Origin: Symbiodinium natans
Lineage: Eukaryota; Sar; Dinophyceae; Suessiales; Symbiodiniaceae
Length of the DNA: 64,000 nt
Direction of reading: 5' to 3'
Assembly (NCBI GenBank): GCA_905221605.1
Contig: CAJNDS010002414.1
Span: 37,501-101,500 of the forward strand
Position numbers and translations under genes: made by a program. The notes under the pieces are model-generated. The model worked only from the letters and a program-made list of their open reading frames with translations. It did no database searches and was not told the origin of the DNA. Positions 11,517 through 22,059 of this stretch are shown piece after piece (position 1 is the stretch's first letter; each line of letters starts with the position of its first letter).

Positions 11517-12752
11517 TTCTCAGGATGCGGCCGACGATCTCACCGTCAATGCTCTTTGCCACAACAATGCCCTCGATGTGCGCGCGGTCCGTCTTGGACA
11601 TGAAGTCCTTGCAGGTGGCCAATCTGGCAAAGACTCCGACACTTGCACAAAAATCTAGGCACTGCGCCGCAGCCTGAATCGCTTGGATGCGGGATGCGAT
11701 GGGCCCCGCAATCAGCAGCATGGCTTCTCCCTTCAGTTTGTCAACTTGAAAAAATTGGCAAACATTGGCGTCGGCTGAGAATCTGTCGGGAACAGCCGTT
11801 GCTGTCGAAACTGAGCTGCGCGCATCGCATGCTGGACCAGGCTCCCTCTCGACAACGCAGCTGTTGTATGCCGAAGCAACCTGCCCACAGAGGAGCAAAC
11901 CATGAACCCCAAACCCTAAACCCTACACCCTAAACCCTAAACCACCCTAAACCTAAGCCCTAAACCCAAAACCCTATACTATATACCCTAAACCCTACAC
12001 CCTACGAACCCTAACCCTAATGAAGAGCTCGCGGCAACACGTGGCAAGCATCGGCGCCAGCCTGCTCCATGATCGGTGGCACTGCAAGCACCTCCGGAAT
12101 GCCGGCTCCCCTAGTTGCCGAGTACCCTGGGCCAACAAAGGTTAGCCTTTCAATTATGGTAGGATTATACATATATATATATACATACCCCAGAAGGGTC
12201 AAAGGTTACCTGCTCAGCTACTAAGGCCCAGTGCCAATTCGCCACAGTAAAATCCTATCAAACAAGAAGCTGGGGCTGCCACTTCAGGCACAATGATGCG
12301 CGTCTCTCTCGGTGCATTGCCCGGCATGCTGTCTGCTGTCCGCAGCACAACCTGCGGGCGAACGCTTGCGCAGATTCTGCTTTGCGGAAACCGTCACTTC
12401 CAAAAATCGGGCGCGAAAGGGTCGATGCCTGGATTCCCTCCAGCTTGCGCTCCAGGCGCCCTTGGCAGAAGCAAGGTTGCGCCATGTGGAGCTTAAGACT
12501 GCTTCAGCACATTGCAGCTCTCGTAGGCAAAACCAACCGATGACCCTCTGAGTCAGCTGCCACAGACTTCGATGAGCCGATCGCCCGGCTTCAACAGTGG
12601 AGTGGGCTCCTCCTCAGTTTGTTTGCGCTTTTTTCGCTGTCTCTCCACACTCCAGGAAATCTGCAGCGCACCTCGCGTATGACGTGAAGAAACGCGCCGC
12701 TGTTCTCTTGCATCTCACGAATGGTGCGGCCACCTTTGCCGATCAGCCATCC
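11516..12752 (-). CDS. KH-domain RNA-binding protein, seven exons resolved, 5' end missing
   Basis: Minus-strand exons 12752-12672, 12612-12561, 12460-12429, 12351-12255, 12126-12062, 11730-11647 and 11607-11516 join in frame. KH1 reads GWLIGKGGRTIREM (intact GxxG loop GKGG), NSGAFLHVIREEEP, then GDRLIEVCGRLERKLEGIQ. KH2 begins RETRIIVPEVAAPASCLIG, continues GYSATRGAGIPEVLAVPP and closes with GEAMLLIAGPIASRIQAIQ. Its GxxG loop is replaced by GYSA. Donors are GT, GC, GC, GA, GC, GC, GT. The strand before KH1 lies upstream of 12752, only about 95 nt from the stop of the hyuAB frame. The gene ends at or beyond a family A element. It probably binds single-stranded RNA; its target is unknown. Poly(C)-binding/hnRNP K-like proteins are the nearest familiar type. 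Confidence 0.8.
11908..12020 (-). repeat. CCCTAAA tract, intronic in the KH gene
   Basis: About a dozen degenerate CCCTAAA units (also CCTACACC, CTATACTATA) between KH-gene exons 12126-12062 and 11730-11647. In gene sense they read TTTAGGG. Confidence 0.85.
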
Positions 12753-12848
12753 TGCGCAATGTTTAGCTATGGAAAAGCAGAACTGCTGAGCTCTGAACTA
12801 GTTTCAACAGGTTCTCAGCTTTGTGGCACATGGCTACATTGGCTGGCT

Positions 12849-15800
12849 TCAGAGATAAACAAGCTGGTTGCGATCTGGATATGACCCGTTCTGGTTCTTC
12901 AGAGCTGGAGCTGTTCGCTCGGTCATCCCGAATCTTTTGCCCAACGCCGCTTCTTCATAGTCTGATACAGCTGCTGCCTGAGAGACGTAGCCGTTGCGCA
13001 CGTCACTCAGAACTGCCGTTCGCGGGCGCTTGGCCGCAGGACCGAAGCCACCACCGCCAGCAGTTTCGAAGACAAAGGTCTTGCCACTGCCTTCCCTTAA
13101 GGGTCCCTTCCCACAATGGCCAGGTCTACCACCATGCCTACCCTCTGGTCCATCAGCAGCAAAGGCTGAAATACAGCTGAGTGAGACGTCACCAGGGCAA
13201 GAAACCACGAGGCGCATCCCCAGGCCCCCACGAAAGCATCCAGCACCACCAGAGTCCTGGATAAGTGCCTTGCTTTTGAAGACAAGGCCAGCAAGCGACT
13301 GCTCTGTCACCTCTATCGGTGTTGACCTGAAGCCACTCGGAAAGATGGTAGAGCTGAGCCCATCCTGATCTACATGAGCACCGGTTCCCCCTGCTAAGAT
13401 GTGGATGCCCGGGCTACCACCCGGAACTCGCCATTGCAAGCAGCACAGATGACCCGCGCTTCCGGCAGGAGGATGCGTGCCACATATGCCACCCTCCAGC
13501 TTCGCCCCTGCACCGAAGCATCCGTAAATCAGATCTGGCAAGCAGTAGGCGATGGTCGAGGCGTCTGCATATTGCTCGTCGCGCGGCATGTCCAAAAGAG
13601 ACCCGGGCACCATGCTTATGTTGAAGATACTCAGAGATCCATGGTTCGCTGGAACGTCAGGACCGAACATGGTCAGGAACGCGAACTGGGCAAAGGCCCT
13701 GCAGCAGGCGGCCGAAGATCCCTTCACGGCCTCAGGGCTCGTAGCCGACAGCTCGCACTCCATGATACCCTTGGTCAGTGGATGCACACAGGCTGTGAGC
13801 TTCACCCGCTGCGCTGTGTCAGATGCAGTCTGGATAGTGATCTCCTGGTCGTAAGATGAGTTGGTTGCCAGATGCAGTTGACTCAGCTTCTTCAAGATTG
13901 CCACCTGTGAGACCTGTACGATGTAGTCACTGAGCTGTGGCAAAGTGATGCCCCACTCCTGGAGTAGGCTCTGCAAGCGTCGAATTCCCAATCCATTGCA
14001 TGCAAGCAGCACAGAGGCTTCCTCTTTAAGAGAGGGATGCAAAGTTACCCCGTGCAGTGCTTCCTCCTTCATGGAAACAGCTAACGCGGAGTCCTGCGTC
14101 ACTTCTGGCATATGGGCCGCACAGGCGATGAAGCCCTGAGCTTCAAACGGCGCGATTGTGACTATGGTTGATGGACACCCACGCACCACCTCAACCCATG
14201 AGTTGTCACTGCCGGCGATCACCTCTGTTCCAAGCCTCTCCGCCAGAACTTGGCTTAAGACGCCCACCAGACTCGGTGAAGATGTCTGACTGTGGGCGAG
14301 GAGACGTGCTCTCCCATCAAAGAGGGCACATGTCACAGCAAACGACTCCCTCAACAGTGGTGAGAAAGCTCCGCGCACGGCAAAATGTGCCAACTCCTCC
14401 AGAACCGACAGGAGACGTATCCAAGCCAACTCAAGCTGAATTCCCGTATGCTGGCTCGACATAGTCGGAACGCTCAGCATGTGACTGTCATGGGGAAGCC
14501 CTTCTGAGCGGATGCCAAGGTGGTCTCGACTTTGCAGTTGCAGGAACTTGTTCGCCAAGACCCAGCAGTCAAAGGACTCTGGGACAACCTAGTTCGTGAT
14601 GGGGATAATATTTAAAACATATATTATATTCCCTATTAGGGCTTAAGTACCCTTAAAAAAATGCACAATGCTACCCAAACTATGCCAAAGCAACGGTAGT
14701 TGTGTACGCTTCGAGAATGATCGCCGGCCCAGCGACCACCTCACCGACCCCCAGGTCCTCGCGACGGTAGCTGGCGACGGGAAGGTGCTTGCCTTGCTGG
14801 CTGCAGTACACGGCTCTGCTGCCACTCCTCGGATGGCCCCCCCTTTTAAGAAAGCCCCTCTGAAAGATGTGTTTTTTGAGTAGGAGCCTCTTGAACCCAG
14901 AAGGGAATGCGGGTTTTTTGTTGCGTTAAAAAGCACTTAAAACCCTCTGAAAAATGTTCCTTATGATCCTCTTAAACCCAAAAATAGGGAAAATCTTAAA
15001 CGTCCCAAGACCCGACCGAGACTCGGCTTTGCTTTGGATGCCGCGGGGTCCAACTCCCGGAGCATGGACGTCTCAGCAGCGTTGCGCTTCTTCTTGAGCC
15101 TGTCGCGTGGCCACGCGAGAGGATCTGCATCCGCCACCACCTCCAGGGCAAAGGAGCAAACTTCCACCTCGTGGCCGGGCAAGGGTAGGAATCCCAGTCG
15201 CTTGTAGGAAGCTTCAAAGTCCTGGCGCAGGATTTCTGCGTCCTGGGCCACCATGTCTTGGTTTCGTAGCTCGATGGCGACCTCATGGCCCTGGCCCACC
15301 TTGGAAGCCCAGGCAGGAAGTCATAAATAAGAGTACCCCTTTTTTGGGCAGTGGGTTACTTTACAAGGGAACCTGGAACCCAAGAAAAAGGCTAAAGGGA
15401 CCACACCCTAAACCCCAAAACCCACCCTAAACCCCAAACCCTAAACCCCAAACCCTAAGCCCTAAACCCTAAACCCTAAACCCCAAACCCTCAAGCCCCC
15501 CAAGCCGCATAGCGAGCGTACGCCCGGCGCAGTTCCTTGGGTGGCCTCCCAGGCTTCCACCTCGCAGCTCCGGCTGCGACCACTGAGACCGTTCCTAGCT
15601 GGCATGAATAAAACCCGGCGGGTTTGGGGTTTAGGGTTTAGGGTTTAGGGTTTAGGGTTTAGGGTTTAGGGAAAGAATAACATACTCCTCGATATGATCG
15701 TCCGAAAAGCCCAAGAATTGCAAAGGGACATACATACACGGATATAGATATACACATATGCATGATATCTGATCCTCTTATGCCTGATTAATAAGTGGGG

Positions 15801-18252
15801 AGAAGGTGAACTAATAACGAATATCCCAAGTATAGGAGCTTGCTCCGAGGTGCGGTGCCAGAGCTGGCGGAAGATCGCATTGACCTGGGAGTGGTCGAAG
15901 GCACTGAGCTTCATCCTGCAACTTTCCAGCGCCTCGAAAGCCAGCGGGGCAGAGAAGAACCCGATGGCGCTGCCCACGCTGGCGTCCGGAGGGATCAGGA
16001 CGGTTCGGATCCGGAGCCTCTCAGCAAGATGTGCAGCTCTGAGAGGTGCGGCCCCACCATAGGCCACAAGCACATGCCTGTGCAGCTCAAGCCCGTGTTC
16101 TGCAGCATGCGCCCGTGCAGCTGTGGCCAAGGAGTCCTCCACGGCTTCTGACACATACTGTGCCAGTCTTTCGACGGGGGCGTGCTCCTCCTCCTTCGCC
16201 AGAGTCTGAATCGCAGTCCGAGCTGCACCAAGCTTCAAGTCCACCGCGCCGCCTGCAAGCGAACCTGCCTCGAGCCGGCCCAAAACCAGGTCAGCATCTG
16301 TGACCTGCAGGGCAAGAGAGTGCTACCGAAGAACAAGTCGGACACAAAATGCCCGAGTTCCTGCTGTGCTCGAGGCCCTTATTGGGTCGAAGCAAGATTT
16401 CAGCCAAATCTTGCCTTTGTCGGGGGGAAGAGGACTGATGCACATGTACAACCAGTGTCAGTATAGAACATAGTAAGAGCTTCGAAGACCCGTGGGAAGA
16501 CAAGGTCCAAAGTCAATGAACGAAATAACGTCAGGATGCAGTACTACAGTAGAACACAGGGAAAGGCGCCGCACCAGTACGCAACACTTGAGGCGTCAGC
16601 CGCCGGTGCAAGCTAGCAGATGAAGCAACTGCGACTGGCCCGATAGCTTGCGGGTCCGGGCACTCTATTGCTAGCCATTCGCGACCGAGCCACAGTGGGA
16701 AGAACTCCACCGTGGTTGTAGCAAGCAGGACCCGGATTGGCCCCTGCTGATTGTGGTCCAACTTTCATCACGGCATCTCGTGAAGCGATGCTTCCTCCGC
16801 CTCCGCTAATTTCAACCAGATCCACGCAGGGAATTTGCAAGGGTAGCCCGGAGTGCTTCATGAAAAGCCGCGCTCGGTCCACCTCAAAAGCCCGCGTAAC
16901 GGTGGCTCTTCCCTTGGAAATGGCACAGAGCTTCGCCGTCGTGCCACCCATGTCCAGCGACAGCACTTCTTGTGCCTTGGCCTCTCTAGCCACCTGGAGG
17001 TTTCCGCAATTAGGGGTACCTTGTGGTCCTTACTATAACGTGAATCCTACTATTTGGGGTCTATACTAGGGGTCCCGTATTTTCGTAAATCCCCACCTGC
17101 TCCGCCAGGACGGCGCCGCCCGCGGGCCCAGACTCGATCAAGCGAACGGGAAACAACGCTGCTGTGTCGGCATCCATGAGCCCACCACCCGATGTCATGA
17201 TCAGCAAGGGACACAGAAAGCCGTGTTCCACCAGAAGGCCCTGTGCCTGCTTCAAGTACCGAGAGATCAAGGGCTGGACGTAGGCGTTTGCTGCTGCCGT
17301 GCTGAAGCGCTCATACTCGCGCATCTCAGGACTTACTGCACTGGAGGTGCAGAACCACACATCTGGCAGCAAGGGCCTCAGGACAGCCACCGCCCTTTCC
17401 TCATGCATGTTGTTCGCGTAGCTGTGAAGAAAGCACACGGCAATGCTTTCTACGCCAAGTGCTTGGAGATGTGGGGCCAGTGCTTCGAGCTCAGCTTCAT
17501 CCAAGGCCTGGAGCTCCGTGCCGTCAGCAGAGTGGCGCTGGGAAGCTTCAAAAATCAGGGAGCGGGGTATCAGTGGTGCAGCTCTTGTGGCACCAAGGTT
17601 GTACCGATCGTATCGCCCACTCGTTCCTGTGTCCAAGACATCCCTGAAGCCTCTCGTAGTGATGATCGCCGCCTTGGCGCCCCTTCTCTCAAGCACAGCA
17701 TTCGTGGCAAGTGTGGTGCCATGCAGAACCAGCCGAACCTGCTGTGGCTCGCGCCCTCCAGCTTTCACGGCCCGCAGCGCGGCATCCACCAAGCCGCTGG
17801 CAGGGCTTTGTAATGTTGTCAGTACCTTGACGGGATAGCGCTGCGTTTCTTCCTCTCCGTCTTCAAGCACTGCATCAGTGAAAGTCCCACCTGGTCAGGC
17901 AAGGGGCCTCACAACTGGCCCACCATACAAATGACCAGCAGTTGACGAACTACTGCGACATATTTAAGACTTACCATGGGCACAGGACAAGTCTCTCCTC
18001 TCCGAACAGTACATACAGTACGCGAAGCATGCACTGGCCACGCTCAAGAGACGCAAGCGCATGGCCTATGTCAATGGCGAGGCGGCAAACCAAACGTCCA
18101 TCCCAGTGAGCAGCAGCAAGCGCACCGGAGCCGCCAGTCGACTGTTCCGACGGTTCCGGAACTTCGGGCTCAGGGATGCGATTCTTCAGAAGCGGTGTCC
18201 GATACACGCCGTCTTCTTTTTTGATCTCAATGCCACTCCCAGTGTTGTCCAT
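12849..18252 (-). CDS. Fused HyuA-HyuB protein (5-oxoprolinase/hydantoinase family), eight exons
   Basis: Predicted ATP-dependent lactam/hydantoin hydrolase, the family that opens 5-oxoproline in the glutathione cycle. Minus-strand exons: 18252-18066, 17890-17097, 16993-16694, 16304-15840, about 15565-15509, 15299-about 15025, 14827-14695 and 14588-12849; all join in frame to about 1,320 codons, near the roughly 1,290 of animal 5-oxoprolinase. HyuA motifs in order: LAIDIGGTFTDA (split by a GC-AG intron), VLHGTTLATNAVLERRGAK, RLIESGPAGGAV, VLSLDMGGTTAKL, GPACYNHGG, PTVTDADLVLGRL, RYVGQGHEVAIEL, REDLGVGEVVAGPAIILEAY. The HyuB half runs VVPESFDCWV to RNGYVSQAAAVSDYEE. It keeps the C-terminal LIQDSGGAGCFRGGLG and ETAGGGGFGPA. 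However, the usual metal-binding NDPYxGGTHLPD region and HHADVGG are absent, replaced near VRGCPSTIVTIAP and AHMPEVTQ. Exon 15565-15509 is short and its 5' edge uncertain. The start Met at 18252 is the best guess. Confidence 0.88.
14589..14694 (-). other. hyuAB intron, AT-rich, introner candidate
   Basis: GT-AG intron of 106 nt between AYTTT and VVPESF. It contains TTTTTTTAAGGGTACTTAAG and a TATAATATATG core. GTTG repeats at both borders. It may be a worn short element, but no second copy was found in the window. Confidence 0.6.
15403..15492 (-). repeat. CCCTAAA tract in a hyuAB intron
   Basis: Twelve or so CCCTAAA/CCCCAAA units between exons 15565-15509 and 15299-15025. Confidence 0.9.
15624..15671 (+). 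repeat. TTTAGGG tract in the preceding hyuAB intron
   Basis: About six perfect TTTAGGG units, in inverted orientation to the tract at 15403. The two flank the short exon 15565-15509 and could pair as a stem in the transcript. Confidence 0.9.
16994..17096 (-). mobile_element. Introner (family A) forming a complete hyuAB intron
   Basis: The 103-nt intron between LAEQ and VAREA is the element itself. In gene sense the border CAGGTGG is followed by GGATTTACGAAAATACGGG; the element ends GGTACCCCTAATTGCGGAAAC, then CTC, then CAGGTGG again. The 7-bp direct repeat is the target duplication, and its AG|GT gives both the donor and the acceptor. The two ends are imperfect inverted repeats (TTTACGAAAATACGGG against TTTCCGCAATTAGGGG). 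The core is CCCCAAATAGTAGGATTC. Removing the element plus one repeat restores an uninterrupted reading frame through a conserved HyuA segment. Confidence 0.93.
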
Positions 18253-18589
18253 GGCGGAAGCTTGCCAGTTAGGCTTCTTGGTATCGAGCCGAGCCCACCA
18301 AACACGCACCTCCCAAAACAAGATGCTCAGAGATGTGCCCTGACCCGAACTTTGGACCTTCGACGATGACACCGGCCCTGCGTTACGGTGGCCGCAAGGA
18401 GACACTGCCAAACTGACCCAGTGCGTCCTGCCAGCCCAGTATCGACGACGATCTTGGCCTGGCATCTGTGAGGGCAAATTTTTCGGAGCACTGTGCTGGC
18501 TCTGCCCATCCTTCGTTCGAAAGTTCTGCGTCGGGTCCATGCCATAGAAGAGGTTGTGGTCCACGGGCCTTGCTGGCAGCTGCTGGTTG

Positions 18590-19824
18590 TCACGGGTCGC
18601 ATCGTTTTTGACATTGCACACTGGTGCACTCAGTATGCAGAGGCTGGAGCGGTAGCGCCACTTCGGGCAAGTGCGCTCCAGCACCCGCAGCCAGCTGAGC
18701 AGCAGCCTTGCACTGCAGTAGCAGTGCGAAACAACTTGTTGCACACTGACACCTGCAGTAGCACTGAGCCTTCTCTGGCCGGTACTTGAAATCTGCAGGC
18801 AGTAGCCTGCCACGATCGGCCATGTCCTGCATTGCAAATTGCAAAGCGCATGAGTCACTCCCTAACGACCAAGCGCAAGCAGAGGACACGCATATCTGCC
18901 AATTCAAAGTCGTCAGTCCAGGAGACTGGTGAATGCAAAATTGCGCTGCTTGCCCAGTCTCCTGCACAACCTTGTGGATGTTGGCCACTGCAGTTGTCAC
19001 CTGCACCAATCACACGAAGAATGCCAATGGCGCAAACAAAAGCATCACAGCAGCGGCGTGGCTTCCGAGATCTCAGGCAATGCTGTCGAGCTCTTGTTTT
19101 GGCACGCGTGTGCTGCTGCCGGCTCTCATGCGGGAGCTAAAGAAGGCCTGTCTGCTCAGGTGCCTTGAGCACATCAGCTAGGCTGCGTAGCTCTATTTCT
19201 GTAAACTGTACAAGAGGCCTGCTACGTTCACAAGGTCTGTGACATCTGAGTTTCCATTTCCTCCTTGACTTGCTGAGCACGCGAGCGATCGCTTTCCAGG
19301 AGACCGTGCATTTTCTCCATCACCGATATTCCTGCGTTGAGCTTTGCTGCTGCGCAACGGGCTCGCTGCAAGACCTGCTCGTAGATCACGTCCTGGCTCA
19401 TCAAGGAGTAGCATTCCCACGAGCCTTCAACGTCCATCCACATATCCCTCGCGTACACCCTCATATACAGGTGCACGATCTCCAGGGCCTTCGCCTGGGC
19501 CGCCGACCCACACAAGACCACAAGCGGTAGCCGACTCATGCGCGCCTCCAGCCGATGGAAGAGCTGGGCGTAGCGGCGGCAGGTCGACACACATGCTGAC
19601 GTGTCAGGTGTCGTCCGAAGCTGAGACTGATGGGTGCATCCCACCTTGACACATTTCGTGGTAAATATCACGTGAAACAAACCTAAATCGGGTTTGGAGG
19701 GGCCGTCTGGCGGCACCCTTATGGCCTCCTGGCAGTCCCGTGTCAAGAGAGCTAACGCGGCAGGCATGCCTGCCAAGTGGATGCCTTGCCACTCCAACAA
19801 ATAATTCTTGAACCAGCGCCACAT
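18590..19824 (-). CDS. Unidentified protein, several exons
   Basis: The best coding signal is 19570-19228. It reads YAQLFHRLEARMSRLPLVVL, then AKALEIVHLYMRVYARDMWM, then a helical charged tail KMHGLLESDRSRAQQVKEEM that looks like a coiled coil. An upstream exon, 19824-about 19680, reads WQGIHLAGMPAALALLTRDC. Possible downstream exons are 19009-18900 (TTAVANIHKVVQETGQAAQF) and 18850-18740 (MADRGRLLPADFKYRPEKAQ). Splice junctions were not fixed. It lies upstream of and in the same direction as hyuAB; frames down to 18260 (DPTQNFRTKDGQ) may belong to either gene. No family was recognised. Confidence 0.5.
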
Positions 19825-19949
19825 GCAATGTGACTGGTTGGTAGGGGCTGAGACGCCGAGCTGAGCTCGCCTTCAACCTTGCACGGCTATATCGGCTGCA
19901 CCCCCCTCCGGGGGGCCACCAGTAAACTGAGCTGCAGCAGAGCATGTCA

Positions 19950-21050
19950 CAGCCCGCCCCACATGTCAGTCTCTGACCCTCCTAGACTGCAGACTGTGCC
20001 AAGCGACAATCGAAAGTGCCTGCGGTTTTGCCCCCATGACTTTAAATAGCAAGTGATGCTCAAATCCAAAGGCTGATGCCAAAAAAAACTTGTCAAGGGA
20101 CGGGAACCCCCCATGTTGCGTCCATTAGCGCCGCCAGATGTATCCATTGCAGTTCATGTCTGTGATTGTCTGTGCTGACGATACCCTACAGATCTGCGAC
20201 AGCTGAGGGCCCTGACCTTCCCGAGCACGCAACTTCACATGGCCGTGCCATGAAGGATCTATAGCTGCAGAAGAGGTCTTCTGTTAGCCTTATGCGATCC
20301 CCAAAAAAAGGTGGCTGCAAGTACTGGCGGGGGTTTTGATGGGTTTGGGCGCTTTGCTCATGTGCATACGACATGTTTCTTCTTGTTTTCCTCTAATTTC
20401 TGACCCCCTATAGATAGCATTTTCTTCTATTTTCTCCCTCCCCCCCCCCCCCCCCCACCCCCCGCCCCCCCCCCCAAACCCAGAAGAAGAAACTTTTCTC
20501 CAATTTGGCACTCCCCCCCCACCCCCCGAATATCGACACCAAGGGGGGGGTTATGGCTGCCCAAAGTAAGACAACTGGACACATGTCTCGGCGGGTAAGT
20601 CGTACCGCCAATCGCCTCCATGGTTGAGCAGCATTCGCTTCACGAGCCCGCCTTCACTGACCAACATGTTATGCTTGACGAGAATCTCCCGCCAAGGTGC
20701 CGTGTCGTTTCGTTCCTGCCGCACCTAGGATTCAGGGTTCATCCAAGCGGGTTGACTTCTGTGGGGGGTCGACGCCGGGTGGTGGGGGGGGAGTTCAACG
20801 CCTGTGGTGGGGGAGGGGTGGACTTCGGTGCAAGGCCGCAGAAGAGGTGGCGTGTCGAGCCTTGCCAGCCAGACGCCGGTGGCCTCATAGGATCTCCGGC
20901 CCTCAATCTCGCGTCTGGTTTTTCTTGGTAGGCGTGCGTTTCTTGGGCGGCTAAGGGTGCTAGGGCCTGACTGAAGACGCCTCTGACCTCCTTGTCGTCG
21001 CACGGTACGTCCATATACAAGAAGTAGATCGACAAGAGCCTAGCGGGGTT
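19950..21050. other. No gene seen; C-rich and G-rich simple tracts
   Basis: C runs at 20436-20474 and 20511-20526 and a G-rich stretch at 20761-20820 dominate. The long frames that cross them (glycine or proline runs) are products of composition. Confidence 0.6.
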
Positions 21051-21096
21051 CCTATGGTGAGGTGCTCCTCCTCCACCGGAACCAGTGGTCCAGCAC

Positions 21097-21444
21097 TTAT
21101 GCCGTCTCAGCTTCCTTCGTCTTCTCTGCTGCTGCCTGCCTCGCCATCATCGCCTGGTCCAGCTTCTTGCTCAGGGCCTGGACCGCCCCCATCATATACG
21201 GGTCTGTGAAGGCCCTCGAGGATGACGAAGCTTCCGGTAAACTCGGCGGCGAGCACGCGAGCGCAGCCTGGAATCTTCTCTGCAAGGTCCCTGTAGACGG
21301 CTCGGGCGTCAACGTCGCTGGAAAACTCGCCCTCGGCTTCTTTGCAGGGGTCTCTACCACCACTGTCGATGGAAAGCTCGATGGACTGTCCTCGTCTACT
21401 TGCGTGGCCTCATCTTCTGGAAAGTCCAGGCTCCACGAAGCCAT
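21097..21444 (-). CDS. Small hypothetical ORF, 115 codons
   Basis: Opens with MASWSLDFPEDEATQVDED, continues through a Ser/Pro/Glu-rich low-complexity part and ends in a helix SKKLDQAMMARQAAAEKTKE before a TAA stop. The acidic, PEST-like N-terminus and coiled C-terminus look like real coding sequence, but there is no family match. It could be the first exon of a longer gene or an ORF1-like piece of a retroelement. Confidence 0.45.
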   Translation of the reverse strand: MASWSLDFPEDEATQVDEDSPSSFPSTVVVETPAKKPRASFPATLTPEPSTGTLQRRFQAALACSPPSLPEASSSSRAFTDPYMMGAVQALSKKLDQAMMARQAAAEKTKEAETA

Positions 21445-22059
21445 GATCTAATTACTAGCACGTATGACTCTCCGAATGTTGACGCTTCTTAGGCTCAACG
21501 TCCGATTGTGATTGCAAGCTTAGTGAGTTGCGGTGGCCTGAACACCCCAAGTCAACAACTGAGTCCTTCTAGTGGAGCTGATACTCCCTCCCCGTGGGCG
21601 GCGACACATCCATCAAGCACTCATCTGCATCCCTACATCTCATGTGATTGATGGATGCATTCTTTGATTTTCATTGCTGCTTCAAGATGCCAGTGCATGC
21701 TTTCAACTAGGTAGCTGTCGAACCGTGCGGGAACACTCCACCGCTGCGTGACGTCACATCGTGAAGGACGCGCCTGCTCTGCCGTCCCCTCCAAGCCTGC
21801 CCATCATCTCAGAACCGGAACTGTGTCTGAGCAACTACAAGAGCCTGGGCCATTAACAACAATACGCTGTTCTGTTGGAGACAGCTTCAGCCTAATGTGT
21901 GCTCATCGGCACAGCTGGGTGTTCATTGGCCCCCGGTCCTCGCCTATTGGCGTATCGGGCATGCCCATCACCTGGCGCTGCCGGTGTGGGTGCTTCGTTG
22001 GGATTTGTTACTTTGGCAGTTCTTGTTTTATTATCTTTTGACGACTAGGAACCCATGTT

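Noticed and set aside
11513-11607. KDFMSKTDRA...ILRM exon as a duplicate of the cyclin exon KDFVYITDNA...ILRM
   Set aside because: The resemblance is limited to scattered residues, and the exon joins in frame to the KH gene; treated as coincidence.
20408-20621. Gly-rich frames on the minus strand
   Set aside because: Translations of the C/G homopolymer tract.
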